Below are positions 54,163 through 63,651 of a DNA stretch of 64,000 nucleotides, in pieces (the first letter of the stretch is position 1; each line of letters starts with the position of its first letter). The notes below the pieces were generated by a model. That model saw nothing but the letters and a program-made list of their open reading frames with translations, was not told the origin of the DNA and made no database searches. The position numbers and the translations under genes were made by a program. Source of the stretch: Oscillospiraceae bacterium. Its GTDB lineage: Bacteria > Bacillota > Clostridia > Oscillospirales > CAG-272. The stretch covers positions 1-64,000 of the forward strand of contig SVRJ01000007.1 in NCBI GenBank assembly GCA_015064885.1, given 5' to 3'.

Positions 54163-54191
54163 TTGACAAATCCACCCCCGTGTGTTATAAT
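54163..54191 (+). promoter_or_regulatory. Sigma-A promoter
   Basis: TTGACA (54163-54168), 17-base spacer, TATAAT (54186-54191), before the GTG-start gene at 54228. Confidence 0.9.
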
Positions 54192-54227
54192 TAAAGCACA
54201 AGCAACTGCCATAGGGAGGATACTGCC

Positions 54228-54908
54228 GTGAAGCTTTTATTTTTGGGTACCGGTGCTGCGGATTGGCCGCTTAAAAAGAAAGAGGGGATGACAGAGTTCC
54301 GCAGACTTTCATCACTTCTTATAGATGACGTTTTGCTTATAGATCCGGGACCGCAGGTCCTTGAAGCTCTGCTTGAGTACGGCAAGGACGCCTCAAATAT
54401 AAAATATATTATAAATACCCACAAGCACAGCGATCACTTTAATATAGGAACGCTTGAAAAGCTTGAAGAGCTTGGTGCTGAGTTCCTTGAATTTGCCGAT
54501 GGGGAAGAGAAAACGGTAGGAGACTATACGGTAAGAGCATATAGCGGAAACCACTCCACATGCAAGGGAACTGTGCATTTTGTTATATCCGACCGAGAGC
54601 GCACCCTCTTTTACGGTCTTGACGGTGCATGGCTCCTCTGCGACGAGGTAAAGGCTATCCAAAAATACACACCCGACCTTGCTGTTCTGGATGCAACAAT
54701 AGGCTTTGTGGACGGAGATTACCGTGTATTTGAGCATAACAACCTGAACATGGTCCTCGAGATGAAAAAGTCTCTCGATAAATACGTTGGCAGGTTCTGT
54801 ATCAGCCATATGGCACGCACCCTGCATACAGACCATAAAACGCTCAGCGAAGCTATGGACAAATATGGCGTTCTGGCTGCCCGGGACGGATTGGAGATCG
54901 AAATATAA
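54228..54908 (+). CDS. Metallo-beta-lactamase-fold hydrolase (PhnP-like)
   Basis: Cytoplasmic metallohydrolase of 226 residues. It begins LLFLGTGAADWP, has the metal motif NTHKHSDHFN near residue 65, then AYSGNHST, FYGLDGAWLL and ISHMARTLHTDH. This pattern fits PhnP/RNase Z-like phosphodiesterases. GTG start with GGGAGG upstream. The substrate, perhaps a cyclic phosphate ester, is not determined. Confidence 0.82.
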   Translation: MKLLFLGTGAADWPLKKKEGMTEFRRLSSLLIDDVLLIDPGPQVLEALLEYGKDASNIKYIINTHKHSDHFNIGTLEKLEELGAEFLEFADGEEKTVGDYTVRAYSGNHSTCKGTVHFVISDRERTLFYGLDGAWLLCDEVKAIQKYTPDLAVLDATIGFVDGDYRVFEHNNLNMVLEMKKSLDKYVGRFCISHMARTLHTDHKTLSEAMDKYGVLAARDGLEIEI

Positions 54909-54946
54909 TATCTATATCAAATTTGTTATATATGAAGGAGATAAAC

Positions 54947-55501
54947 ATGAAGAAAACGCTGATAAACGTTATTGTTGCAGCGGTAGTCTCTTTGGCGGTC
55001 TTTTGTATTATTTCTTTGATACTTGCTGCAATTATCGAAAGTGCGGATAACAGCTTTGCAGAGAATCTTATTCTTTCGCTTGTATCCGTCGCAATATATA
55101 CGTTTTCTCTCATTTATATATCCGACGTGCGTAACGGTAATGGAGAGGACGACGTCTTTTGCGATTACAGAGATGGCAAAGGGTTTGCATTTCTTGCTGA
55201 CTTAAAGCTCGTAGTGAGCCGAAAGAGAACTACCATCATTACCGTATTTGCCGTTGTGCTTATATGCTTTGCTTCAAATCTCGTTTACTTTGAAGCTTTT
55301 AAAGCCGAAAGAGCCTTTCCGCTTGCTATGCTTTTTTCTGTTCTTACCTCTTTTCAGGCCTTCTTTCCCATAGCTTCTTGCGGATACTTTCTTAATTTTC
55401 TCGGCCATGTGATAAGTGCGGTAGTGATGACCTCCTCTTATATTCTTGCATTGGTATTTTACCGTAAACACATCCTTGTAAAAGTAAAAAACAAACTATA
55501 A
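54947..55501 (+). CDS. Hypothetical four-helix membrane protein
   Basis: Protein of 184 residues with four or five hydrophobic segments (LINVIVAAVVSLAVFCIISL, LILSLVSVAIYTFSLIYI, IITVFAVVLICFASNLVYF, then one or two more) and a charged loop NGNGEDDVFCDYRDG after the second. AAGGAG 6 bases before ATG 54947 fixes the start. I do not recognise the family. Confidence 0.7.
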   Translation: MKKTLINVIVAAVVSLAVFCIISLILAAIIESADNSFAENLILSLVSVAIYTFSLIYISDVRNGNGEDDVFCDYRDGKGFAFLADLKLVVSRKRTTIITVFAVVLICFASNLVYFEAFKAERAFPLAMLFSVLTSFQAFFPIASCGYFLNFLGHVISAVVMTSSYILALVFYRKHILVKVKNKL

Positions 55502-55543
55502 AAATAAGCGATTACACACCGCGAAAAGTGTGTTGCATAATGA

Positions 55544-55789
55544 ATGATCATAATGATAGAGTACTGTTTCGGAGACCGTTATCTTTTTGGAAGGCGAGTG
55601 TCCTTTGACGAGCTTAAAGAACAGCTTTATACAATTGAAAAGAAGTATGACAGAAAAACGGATGACTTTGTTTCACTGCTTTGTATGACGTATTCGTGGC
55701 AAGAGATAGTATGGAGCCGTGTTAAAGGCTTTGATTATATCTATGACAGAGATACGGGTTTGCTGCTCAGAAAAGTTCCGGACACTTAA
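55544..55789 (+). CDS. Small hypothetical protein
   Basis: About 81 residues (or 78 from the ATG at 55553), with many aromatic and charged residues (FGDRYLFGRRVSFDELKEQL, VKGFDYIYDRDTG). No clear ribosome site for either start, but reading frame and composition look coding and the next gene follows after 25 bases. Family not recognised. Confidence 0.5.
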   Translation: MIIMIEYCFGDRYLFGRRVSFDELKEQLYTIEKKYDRKTDDFVSLLCMTYSWQEIVWSRVKGFDYIYDRDTGLLLRKVPDT

Positions 55790-55814
55790 CAATACGGGAA
55801 GGTGATGATATTTT

Positions 55815-56378
55815 ATGGCACGTTTTGAATATCTGATGAAAGACGAATTTGATACTGTGGAACAAAAGATATTCGACATTCTCGCCGATAATATGACGCT
55901 GATTGCCCCGAGTGGGGAAAGCAGGGACGAGGACCACAGAACGTGGTATTCCGCTGTCAGAGAAGGACTTAAAGCTGAGCAAAGAAAAATAGTACTTATA
56001 AAAGAAAATAATACGGATAATATCATAGGATTTTTTCAGTATTACGTTAATTTTGAAACCTTTATGATGGAGGAGATACAGATAATTCCCGAGTGTTGGG
56101 GCAAAGACAGTATATTCCGGGACCTTTACGGCTTTGTACTTTCTCATATCGAAGTACCCCCTCATTACGTTTCTGCATATGCTAATAAAAGTAATGAAAA
56201 GTCAGTATCCATTCTCCGCCATCTCGGACTTGAAATCGTGGGAGAAAATAAAAACGGAAACAGCTATAAGCTCAGAGGAGATTTTTCAGCCCTTGTTATA
56301 TGGTATCGATCAAGAATAGAAAACGGAGTTGTTACCGAGCAAGAGCTTAAACCGAGAAAGATCCGGAATATAAAATAA
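55815..56378 (+). CDS. GNAT-family N-acetyltransferase
   Basis: Protein of 187 residues. IGFFQYYVNFETFMMEEIQI covers the central beta strands, and NKSNEKSVSILRHLGLEIVG near residue 125-145 is the classic motif B end of GNAT acetyltransferases. The acetyl-CoA loop is poorly conserved, so activity is uncertain. Its stop overlaps a potential start of the next gene. Confidence 0.65.
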   Translation: MARFEYLMKDEFDTVEQKIFDILADNMTLIAPSGESRDEDHRTWYSAVREGLKAEQRKIVLIKENNTDNIIGFFQYYVNFETFMMEEIQIIPECWGKDSIFRDLYGFVLSHIEVPPHYVSAYANKSNEKSVSILRHLGLEIVGENKNGNSYKLRGDFSALVIWYRSRIENGVVTEQELKPRKIRNIK

Positions 56379-56389
56379 TGGAGAAAAAT

Positions 56390-57706
56390 ATGAAAAGAAA
56401 AGTATATACCTCTATCGAAGAATTCAAAGAGCAAAACGAATACCTGAATACAAATCTGCCTATAAGTGAAAGTGCAGCTGTACTCGGCGAAAATGTTATT
56501 GTAGGAAAAAAAACTGTCCGTAACCGACTTGTGTGTCAGCCCATGGAGGGATGTGACGGTACCGCTGACGGAAGGCCGGGAGAAAAAACGGTACGCCGAT
56601 ATATCCGTTTTGCAGAAGGAGGTGCGGGTCTTATATGGTTTGAAGCTACTGCATGTACGGAAGAAGGAAGGGCAAATCCGAGACAGCTTTGGCTCACCGA
56701 AAAAAATATAGATTCTTTTAAGAGTATAGTTGACACTATACGCGAGACCTGCCTTAAAAAGAACGGATACGCGCCGATAATTATTATGCAGAACACACAT
56801 TCGGGAAGATACAGTAAGCCCGAGGGAAAGCCTGCTCCGATAATAGCATACAATAACCCGATATTTGAAAAGGATTCTCCTATAGATAAGGAGTGTATAA
56901 TTACCGACGACGGTATCGACAGAGTAAAGGATATGCTTATATCTACCGCGGTTCTTGCCGAAAAGGCGGGCTTTGACGGTGTTGATATCAAGTGCTGTCA
57001 CAGATATCTGAATTCCGAGCTTCTTTCAGCCTATAACAGAGAGGGAAGATACGGCGGAAGCCTTGAAAACCGCACCCGCCTTCTCAGAGAAGCGGTCGCA
57101 GGGGCAAAAGCATCCTGCTCAAGTGACTTTATCGTTACCTCAAGACTCAATGTATACGATGGATTTGAATATCCGTACGGCTTTGGTGTTTCAAGGGATG
57201 GTGGGCTTGATTTTGATATAACAGAGCCCGTATGGCTCCTTAAAGAGCTTTACTCACTCGGAGTTGAGCTTGTAGATATAACTATGGGTAACCCGTATTT
57301 TAATCCGCACGTAAACAGACCGTTTGCTATAGGACCTTACTCCCCCGAGGAGCATCCTCTGTGCGGAGTTGCAAGAATGCTCAAAGGAACCGCAAGGCTT
57401 AAAGCTGAGGTGCCGGATATGAAGATAGTTGCTTCGGGACTCTCCTTTCTTGGCGTTGCCGCGCCTAACGTTGCTTCCGCTTATATAGAAAACGGTGGAT
57501 TTGATCTTGCCGGATTCGGAAGGACGAGCTTTGCTTACCCTGAATTTGCGGCGGATATAGTAAATGACGGTTGCATGAAAAAGGATAAGATATGCATATG
57601 CTGCTCAAAGTGCAGCGAGATAATGCGCGGAGGGGATACACCCGGATGCGTTATACGCGATCCCATGTATACAGAGCTTTATAAAGATTTCAAAAACAGA
57701 ACGTAA
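56390..57706 (+). CDS. Old-yellow-enzyme family NADH:flavin oxidoreductase
   Basis: FMN TIM-barrel enzyme of 438 residues. VRNRLVCQPMEGCDG near the N-terminus, MQNTHSGRYS, DGVDIKCCHRYLNSELLS, GGSLENRTRLLREAV and VELVDITMGNPY are OYE landmarks. The C-terminal CICCSKCSEIMRGG with a further Cys is a 4Fe-4S motif as in 2,4-dienoyl-CoA reductases, but the FAD/NADPH domains are missing. Expected to reduce C=C bonds of enones or enoates. ATG 56390 is chosen (GGAG 6 bases upstream). First core gene of the redox operon. Confidence 0.85.
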   Translation: MKRKVYTSIEEFKEQNEYLNTNLPISESAAVLGENVIVGKKTVRNRLVCQPMEGCDGTADGRPGEKTVRRYIRFAEGGAGLIWFEATACTEEGRANPRQLWLTEKNIDSFKSIVDTIRETCLKKNGYAPIIIMQNTHSGRYSKPEGKPAPIIAYNNPIFEKDSPIDKECIITDDGIDRVKDMLISTAVLAEKAGFDGVDIKCCHRYLNSELLSAYNREGRYGGSLENRTRLLREAVAGAKASCSSDFIVTSRLNVYDGFEYPYGFGVSRDGGLDFDITEPVWLLKELYSLGVELVDITMGNPYFNPHVNRPFAIGPYSPEEHPLCGVARMLKGTARLKAEVPDMKIVASGLSFLGVAAPNVASAYIENGGFDLAGFGRTSFAYPEFAADIVNDGCMKKDKICICCSKCSEIMRGGDTPGCVIRDPMYTELYKDFKNRT

Positions 57707-57725
57707 CTTTCCGGGAGGCTAAGAT

Positions 57726-58475
57726 ATGAAGAACGCAATAGTTACCGGCTGCCTGGGCGGAATAGGGAAGGCAGTCACCGAAAAATTTCTCGCGGAAGGA
57801 TATTCTGTTTGCGGAATGAGCCGTTCCGCTAAGGACAAGGCAGATGCTCTCATATCTCATGAGAATTTCACCTTCGTTTCAGGTGACGTCTCCGATAGAG
57901 AGGCAAGAGAGCTCCTTATAAAAACCGCAATCGAAAGGTACGGTAGAATAGACGTTCTCGTAAACGTTGCCGGGGTCGCACCTAAAGTTCGCGCGGATAT
58001 CCTCGAGATGAGTGAGGAAAGCTACGATCTTGTCATGAATATAAATACCAAGGGTATGCTTTTTCTCACGCAGGCAGTTTCTAATATAATGAAAGAAAAT
58101 GAATTAACAGGAGAGATACGCGGTCATATATGTAATATTTCCTCACTTTCTGCGTATACCAGCTCAACCAGCCGAGGCGAATACTGTATATCAAAGGCAG
58201 GCGTATCCATGATAACAAAGCTCTTTGCGGATAGACTGGCCGAATACGGTATTCCCGTAAACGAGGTAAGGCCGGGCATAATCGAGACGGGAATGACCGA
58301 AAAGGTAAAGGAAAAATACGATACACTTATTGAAGGAGGCCTTCTCCCGATCAAAAGATGGGGAAAGCCCGAAGACGTAGCATCAGCGGTATACGCTCTT
58401 TGCTCGGGAGCGCTTCCGTACGTTACGGGTCAGTCGCTCGACGTTGACGGAGGCTTCCATATAAGAAGACTTTGA
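57726..58475 (+). CDS. Short-chain dehydrogenase/reductase
   Basis: Rossmann-fold oxidoreductase of 249 residues. TGCLGGIGKAV is the NAD(P) motif, NVAGVAP follows, and the catalytic set is Ser in ISSLSAY with Tyr and Lys in YCISKAG. The C-terminal LCSGALPYVTGQSLDVDGG is standard for classical SDRs. Probably oxidises or reduces a hydroxyl group on the same substrate as its operon neighbours. Confidence 0.92.
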   Translation: MKNAIVTGCLGGIGKAVTEKFLAEGYSVCGMSRSAKDKADALISHENFTFVSGDVSDREARELLIKTAIERYGRIDVLVNVAGVAPKVRADILEMSEESYDLVMNINTKGMLFLTQAVSNIMKENELTGEIRGHICNISSLSAYTSSTSRGEYCISKAGVSMITKLFADRLAEYGIPVNEVRPGIIETGMTEKVKEKYDTLIEGGLLPIKRWGKPEDVASAVYALCSGALPYVTGQSLDVDGGFHIRRL

Positions 58476-58499
58476 CTTTTTAAATTACGGAGATTCAAA

Positions 58500-60407
58500 A
58501 TGGAGATAAGAACTTACGACACCGTAGTCATTGGTAGCGGTGCCGCAGGCTACAGTGCCGCATCAAGAATAAAAAGTGATGGAAGAAAAAGCGTTTGTAT
58601 AGTTACCGAGGGAAAGAATAAAGGTACTTCGCGAAATACCGGAAGTGATAAGCAGACATACTATAAACTCGGTCTTGGCGGAAGCGCATCCGACAGCGTG
58701 CGAAATATGGCGAGTGACCTTTTTTTGTGCGGATGTACCGACGGAGACAATGCACTTTGCGAGGCTGCTCTCTCTGCGCGCTGCTTCTACGAGCTTTGCG
58801 AAAACGGAGTGCCTTTCCCGAGCAACAGATACGGAGAATATATAGGATATAAGACAGATCACGATCCCTGTGCAAGGGCAACCTCAGCAGGGCCTCTTAC
58901 TTCAAAATATATGACAGAGGCGCTTGAGAAAAGATCCGAGCTTCTCGGAGTCGACGTCTTTGACGGTCTTATGGCGATAGAAATACTTAAAAACGCTGAT
59001 TCCGTATGCGGAGTGCTCTGCGTTGACGTAAATACGGGTGAGCTTTCGGTGTTTAAATGCAGCTTTGCGATCATGGCTACGGGCGGACCCGCAGGAATAT
59101 ATGCCGATAGCGTATATCCCGAGAGCCAGAGCGGAAGCACCGGACTTGCGCTGAACGCAGGGGTGTCCCTTCAGAATATGACCGAATGGCAATACGGACT
59201 CGCCTCGCTTTCACCGAGATGGAACGTTTCCGGAACGTATATGCAGGTGCTTCCCAGATTCGTCTCGATGGACGCGGAGGGGCGTGAATATGAGTTCTTG
59301 GCTGATTTTTTTGATGATGAATATCAGGCTCTTTCCATGGTCTTCCTTAAAGGCTATCAGTGGCCCTTCGATATAAAAAAGGTCGCGTGCGGTTCATCGG
59401 TGATAGATCTGCTCGTATACAGGGAGACTGTTATGAGGCATAGACGCGTCTACCTCGACTATACAAGAAATCCCTTCGCTCTGGAAAAAATAGAATATGA
59501 AAAATTAAGCGACGAGGCGTACGCATATCTTTCAAGAGCGGATGCGCTTTTAGGAAGGCCGATAGACCGTCTCGCTAAAATGAATATGCCCGCAATAGAG
59601 CTTTACGCAGGAAAGGGCGTTGACCTGGAAAAAGAATATCTTGAGATCGCGCTTTGCGCTCAGCACAGTAACGGAGGCGTTTCGGTAGACGCATGGTGGC
59701 AGACAGCTGTCAAGGGTCTCTTCGCGATAGGAGAGTGTGCGGGGACTCACGGAATTACAAGACCCGGAGGAAGCGCGCTCAACTCGGGTCAGGTCGGGGC
59801 ACTCAGGGCATCGCAGCGTATTATCGCTTCAAACAAAGCGGAAATATCGGATGACGTATTTCTTGCCGTGCTTAAAGAAGCTGAGGAAAGAAATCTGAGC
59901 TTTATAGATTCGGCTATGCAAAATGCTGACAACACCGATGCGGCCCTTATTAATATACAAAAGCGAATGAGTGAGTGTGGGGCGGCAATACGGAATACGG
60001 ATATGATGAAAGAATTGCTTACATACGTCAGCGAGGAAATTTCGACCTTCTCTTCAAAATACGGCATTAAGGATAAGAAAAGCGTATGGAGGATATACCG
60101 GCTGAGAGATATACTTACAGTACAGATCGCCGTGCTCGCTTCTATGATAGAGTATGCACAGAACGTCGGTTCATCGAGAGGCTCCGCACTTTATACCGAC
60201 AGGCACGGAACTCTTCCGAATACGCTTCCGGAAATATTCAGATCCACCTTTGATGACTCAAAGACGCAAAAGGATCTCGTGCGCGAGGTCAGACTTGACG
60301 GAATAACCCCTATGATCACCGTAAGACCGGTAAGGCCGATTCCGGATGAGGACGAGGTGTTCGAGAAGGTATGGAAAGGCTACAGAGAAAATCAAAATAT
60401 ATTTTAG
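58500..60407 (+). CDS. FAD-binding oxidoreductase of the fumarate-reductase flavoprotein family
   Basis: Protein of 635 residues. VVIGSGAAGYSAASRI binds FAD, FAIMATGGPAGIYADS is the second FAD element, and LFAIGECAGTHGITRPGGSALNSGQ is the C-terminal FAD signature. A helical domain closes the protein, as in L-aspartate oxidase. No heme or secretion signal, so it is cytoplasmic. The substrate is unknown; it may dehydrogenate or reduce an intermediate made by the OYE and SDR enzymes. Confidence 0.85.
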   Translation: MEIRTYDTVVIGSGAAGYSAASRIKSDGRKSVCIVTEGKNKGTSRNTGSDKQTYYKLGLGGSASDSVRNMASDLFLCGCTDGDNALCEAALSARCFYELCENGVPFPSNRYGEYIGYKTDHDPCARATSAGPLTSKYMTEALEKRSELLGVDVFDGLMAIEILKNADSVCGVLCVDVNTGELSVFKCSFAIMATGGPAGIYADSVYPESQSGSTGLALNAGVSLQNMTEWQYGLASLSPRWNVSGTYMQVLPRFVSMDAEGREYEFLADFFDDEYQALSMVFLKGYQWPFDIKKVACGSSVIDLLVYRETVMRHRRVYLDYTRNPFALEKIEYEKLSDEAYAYLSRADALLGRPIDRLAKMNMPAIELYAGKGVDLEKEYLEIALCAQHSNGGVSVDAWWQTAVKGLFAIGECAGTHGITRPGGSALNSGQVGALRASQRIIASNKAEISDDVFLAVLKEAEERNLSFIDSAMQNADNTDAALINIQKRMSECGAAIRNTDMMKELLTYVSEEISTFSSKYGIKDKKSVWRIYRLRDILTVQIAVLASMIEYAQNVGSSRGSALYTDRHGTLPNTLPEIFRSTFDDSKTQKDLVREVRLDGITPMITVRPVRPIPDEDEVFEKVWKGYRENQNIF

Positions 60408-60437
60408 TTCAAAAAAAACGGAGATAAAAAGATAAAA

Positions 60438-61439
60438 ATGAAGGCAGTACTTATAAGCGATAAAAAGAAAAACATTTCTGACGTATATTCCGAGTACACC
60501 GTAAAGCGTATAGGCGGATTGACCGAGCTTGATACGGCGTATTATACTAAGGAAGACGTTCTTATGAATAAGGAAAGATTTTCGGATACAGAGTATATTT
60601 TTTCAACGTGGGGAATGCCGTCCTTTACAAAAGAGGAGATAGAGGAGTATTTTCCGTCGCTTAAATGTGTATTTTATTCTGCCGGAAGCGTGCAAGCATT
60701 TGCCCGTCCGTTTCTCGAAAGTAAAATAAAGGTGTTCAGTGCCTGGGCGGCAAATGCGGTACCGGTTGCCGAGTATACGCTCGCGCAGATATTACTTGCA
60801 AATAAAGGCTTCTTTACGCATACGTATCTTATGGATCACGGTATGCAAAAGCAGGCACGCGCACTCAAAAACGAGTATCCGGGTAATTTCGGAGAGAAGA
60901 TAGGTATTATCGGAGTGGGAATGATAGGCTCTCTCGTTGCAAAGAAGCTTAAGGATTACCGACTTGAAGTGCTTGCATTCGATCCGTTTTTACCTGAGGA
61001 GAGAGCTGTCGAGCTCGGTGTACGGCTCTGCTCACTCGAGGAGCTTTTCTCATCCTGCAGAGTTGTGTCAAACCATCTTGCCAATAATGCCGAGACAAAG
61101 GGAATGCTGAACTACGACCTGTTTTCAAAAATGCTGCCGCACTCCACTTTTCTTAATACGGGAAGAGGCGCGCAGGTGGTAGAGGATGACCTCGTGCGTC
61201 TGCTTGAGGAACGCCCTGACGTTACCGCAGTTCTTGATGTTACGTATCCCGAGCCGGCAAGGGAGGACCATAAATTCTATTCTCTTGCAAACTGCTTTCT
61301 TACTCCGCATATCGCGGGAAGTCTCGGAAACGAGGTGCACCGTATGTCTGAATATATGGCGGATGAGTTTGAAAAATATCTTTCGGGTGAGGTGTGCCGA
61401 TATGAGGTAAGCCTCAGCATGCTTGAAACGATGGCGTGA
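60438..61439 (+). CDS. D-isomer-specific 2-hydroxyacid dehydrogenase family protein
   Basis: Protein of 333 residues. GIIGVGMIGSLVAKKL is the NAD motif near residue 158; LNTGRGAQVVEDDL holds the conserved Arg, VTYPEPAR the Glu and LTPHIAGS the catalytic His. Interconverts a 2-hydroxyacid and a 2-oxoacid, or oxidises a cyclic alcohol, in the same operon as the flavoproteins. Confidence 0.9.
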   Translation: MKAVLISDKKKNISDVYSEYTVKRIGGLTELDTAYYTKEDVLMNKERFSDTEYIFSTWGMPSFTKEEIEEYFPSLKCVFYSAGSVQAFARPFLESKIKVFSAWAANAVPVAEYTLAQILLANKGFFTHTYLMDHGMQKQARALKNEYPGNFGEKIGIIGVGMIGSLVAKKLKDYRLEVLAFDPFLPEERAVELGVRLCSLEELFSSCRVVSNHLANNAETKGMLNYDLFSKMLPHSTFLNTGRGAQVVEDDLVRLLEERPDVTAVLDVTYPEPAREDHKFYSLANCFLTPHIAGSLGNEVHRMSEYMADEFEKYLSGEVCRYEVSLSMLETMA

Positions 61440-61466
61440 TCGGATTTACAGATAGTGAGGTAAAAA

Positions 61467-61964
61467 ATGATCGAAAAAGCATATTTCGCAGGCGGGTGCT
61501 TCTGGTGTATAACACCGACGTTTAAAGAAACCGAGGGAGTTATTTCTGTTGTCAGCGGATACTCGGGCGGTGATGAAGCATTTCCGTCATATGAGCTTGT
61601 CAAAAGCCAGAAGACGGGGCACAGAGAGACCGTTCTTGTTGAGTACGACGGTGAAAAAGTCGGTTTTGAGGCGCTCCTTGAAATATTCCTTTGCGGAGTC
61701 GATCTCTCTGACTCCGAAGGTCAGTTTATTGACAGAGGACATTCTTATACTCTTGCCGTGTATTTTACCGACGAAGAGCAAAAGCGCGCGACGGAAGAGC
61801 GTATCGGGCAGATAGAAGAAGAGTCGGGGCAGAAGGTGTACGTAAGTATTGAACCGTATAAAAGCTTCTATCCCGCCGAGGAGGAACATCAGGACTATTA
61901 TCTTAAGCATCCCGAAGAGTTTGAAAAAGAACTCATAGAATCCGGAAGAAAGCAAACCTTATAA
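61467..61964 (+). CDS. msrA: Peptide-methionine (S)-S-oxide reductase
   Basis: Repair enzyme of 165 residues. AGGCFWCI near residue 10 has the catalytic Cys, and SGYSGG, GHRETVLVEYD, DRGHSYTLAVYF and EEEHQDYYLKHP are conserved. It follows the redox operon by 27 bases and probably shares its transcript. Confidence 0.95.
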   Translation: MIEKAYFAGGCFWCITPTFKETEGVISVVSGYSGGDEAFPSYELVKSQKTGHRETVLVEYDGEKVGFEALLEIFLCGVDLSDSEGQFIDRGHSYTLAVYFTDEEQKRATEERIGQIEEESGQKVYVSIEPYKSFYPAEEEHQDYYLKHPEEFEKELIESGRKQTL

Positions 61965-61972
61965 TATCACCT

Positions 61973-62000
61973 TGACTTACACCGCCTTTTATGTAATATA
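61973..62000 (+). promoter_or_regulatory. Possible promoter of the MBL-GDPD gene
   Basis: TTGACT (61973-61978), 16-base spacer, TAATAT (61995-62000). Weak match. Confidence 0.4.
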
Positions 62001-62074
62001 AGCAACAGAACTGTCATATAAGCTTTATCTTTCCGGTGAGTACACCGATTTTGAAAATATGTAATGAGGTAAAT

Positions 62075-63496
62075 ATGAAACCGTTTAAAATAGCAGGAAA
62101 CCTTTATTTCGTCGGTACAAAGCCCGCATCGTCTCATATGATAGACACGGGAGACGGTCTTATTCTTATCGACGTAGGATATGAACAAACAGCAGATACC
62201 GTGATTTCTTCAGTAAGCGAGCTTGGATTTGATGTTAAAGACGTAAAATATATTCTGCTTACCCACGGTCACGGAGACCATTCGGACGGAGCACCCAAGG
62301 TACGCGCGCTTTCCGGGGCAAAGATACTTATCGGACGCGAAGATGTAAAATACCTCAATGGCTTTTCTCCGGACGGTTACCTTTCGGACGGGCAAAGAAT
62401 AAAGCTCGGAAATACCGAGATAGAATGCATATTTACTCCCGGGCACACCGAGGGAACCTTCTCGTTCTTCTTTAACGTAGAGGAAAAAGGAGAAATATAC
62501 CGTGTAGGAACCTTTGGAGGCGCGGGAACAAATCAGTTGAAAAAGGATTACCTTGACAAACGCTCGCTATCCTATCTTCTGAGAGGGCAGTTTTTTCGAT
62601 CGATCGAAAGACTCCGCTCAGAACACGTGGATATTTTTATCGGCAACCATTCCTGGCACAATCACACTGAGGAAAAATATGAGAAAAGCCTTACGTCAAG
62701 CGTAAATCCGTTTATCGACCCATCAGAATGGGTTCCTTTCCTTGATAAGCTTGACAAAAAGCTCGAGGAAATAATAATTACCGAATCGCGCGAGAAATTT
62801 GTTAACTATGCTCATAGAGGCGCGAGTGAGTATCTGCCCGAAAACACGCTTCTCTCATTCTATACGGGAATTTTTATGGGCGCAAACGGCATTGAAACGG
62901 ATATAAGAAAAACCAAGGACGGTGTGCTCGTTCTTTTCCATGACAATACGCTCGAACGGGTCATGGGGGAGAGCGGCGACGTGGAAAGCCTTACTCTTGA
63001 AGAGCTTAGATCCTTCAATATAAGTAAAAACGGTTATACCGATAAAATAGTTACACTCGAGGATTTTCTCGAAAAATTTGCATTCCGTGATATTACATTT
63101 GCGATAGAATTGAAGGGAAGCGACGTTGAACGCGAAACGGCAGATCTTTTGCGAAAGTACAACATGAAAGCGAAGACCGTCGTTACCTCCTTTAAGCTTG
63201 AATACATCAGAAAATTCAGGGAATACGCCCCGGAATTTTCTACAGGACATCTTATAAAAGAAATAAGCGCGGAAGAGATAAACGCACTGAAAGAGCTTTC
63301 TGTCAATGAGATCTGTCCGCGTGCCTCGCTTCTCACAAAAGAGAATGTCAGAATGCTTCACCGCGAGGGCTTCAGAGTCCGTGCGTGGGGAGTTGGCGAC
63401 GAGGAGACAATGAGACACGTTGCACAGTGCGGTGCCGACGGAATGACCGTGAATTTCCCTGATAAGCTCGCAGAATTTCTTAAAGTACGCGGTTAA
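62075..63496 (+). CDS. Metallo-beta-lactamase / glycerophosphodiester phosphodiesterase fusion
   Basis: About 473 residues with two enzymes. Residues 1-230 are a metallo-beta-lactamase domain (LTHGHGDHSDG metal motif, FTPGHTEGTFSFFF, FIGNHSWHNH). Residues about 240-470 are a GDPD TIM barrel (YAHRGASEYLPENTL, ETDIRKTKDG, VLFHDNTLERV, FAIELKG), with the catalytic His pair and Glu/Asp calcium ligands. No signal peptide. ATG 62075 is chosen because GAGGT precedes it. Likely acts on a glycerophosphodiester such as a lipid headgroup and a product or linked ester; the exact substrate is unknown. Confidence 0.85.
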   Translation: MKPFKIAGNLYFVGTKPASSHMIDTGDGLILIDVGYEQTADTVISSVSELGFDVKDVKYILLTHGHGDHSDGAPKVRALSGAKILIGREDVKYLNGFSPDGYLSDGQRIKLGNTEIECIFTPGHTEGTFSFFFNVEEKGEIYRVGTFGGAGTNQLKKDYLDKRSLSYLLRGQFFRSIERLRSEHVDIFIGNHSWHNHTEEKYEKSLTSSVNPFIDPSEWVPFLDKLDKKLEEIIITESREKFVNYAHRGASEYLPENTLLSFYTGIFMGANGIETDIRKTKDGVLVLFHDNTLERVMGESGDVESLTLEELRSFNISKNGYTDKIVTLEDFLEKFAFRDITFAIELKGSDVERETADLLRKYNMKAKTVVTSFKLEYIRKFREYAPEFSTGHLIKEISAEEINALKELSVNEICPRASLLTKENVRMLHREGFRVRAWGVGDEETMRHVAQCGADGMTVNFPDKLAEFLKVRG

Positions 63497-63565
63497 AAAG
63501 AAGAGAAAGGCGTATTTCAGTCATATTCTTTACCGATTGTTTACAAAAAAAGTTTTCTTGTATTA

Positions 63566-63594
63566 TTGACACCGGATATTTTTTGTGATAAAAT
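63566..63594 (+). promoter_or_regulatory. Sigma-A promoter of the terminal secreted-protein gene
   Basis: TTGACA (63566-63571), 17-base spacer, TAAAAT (63589-63594). Confidence 0.85.
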
Positions 63595-63651
63595 ATCTTT
63601 ATGCATGTATTGCAGAAAAAAATAATTTATTTTTTCGAAAGGAAAAAAACA

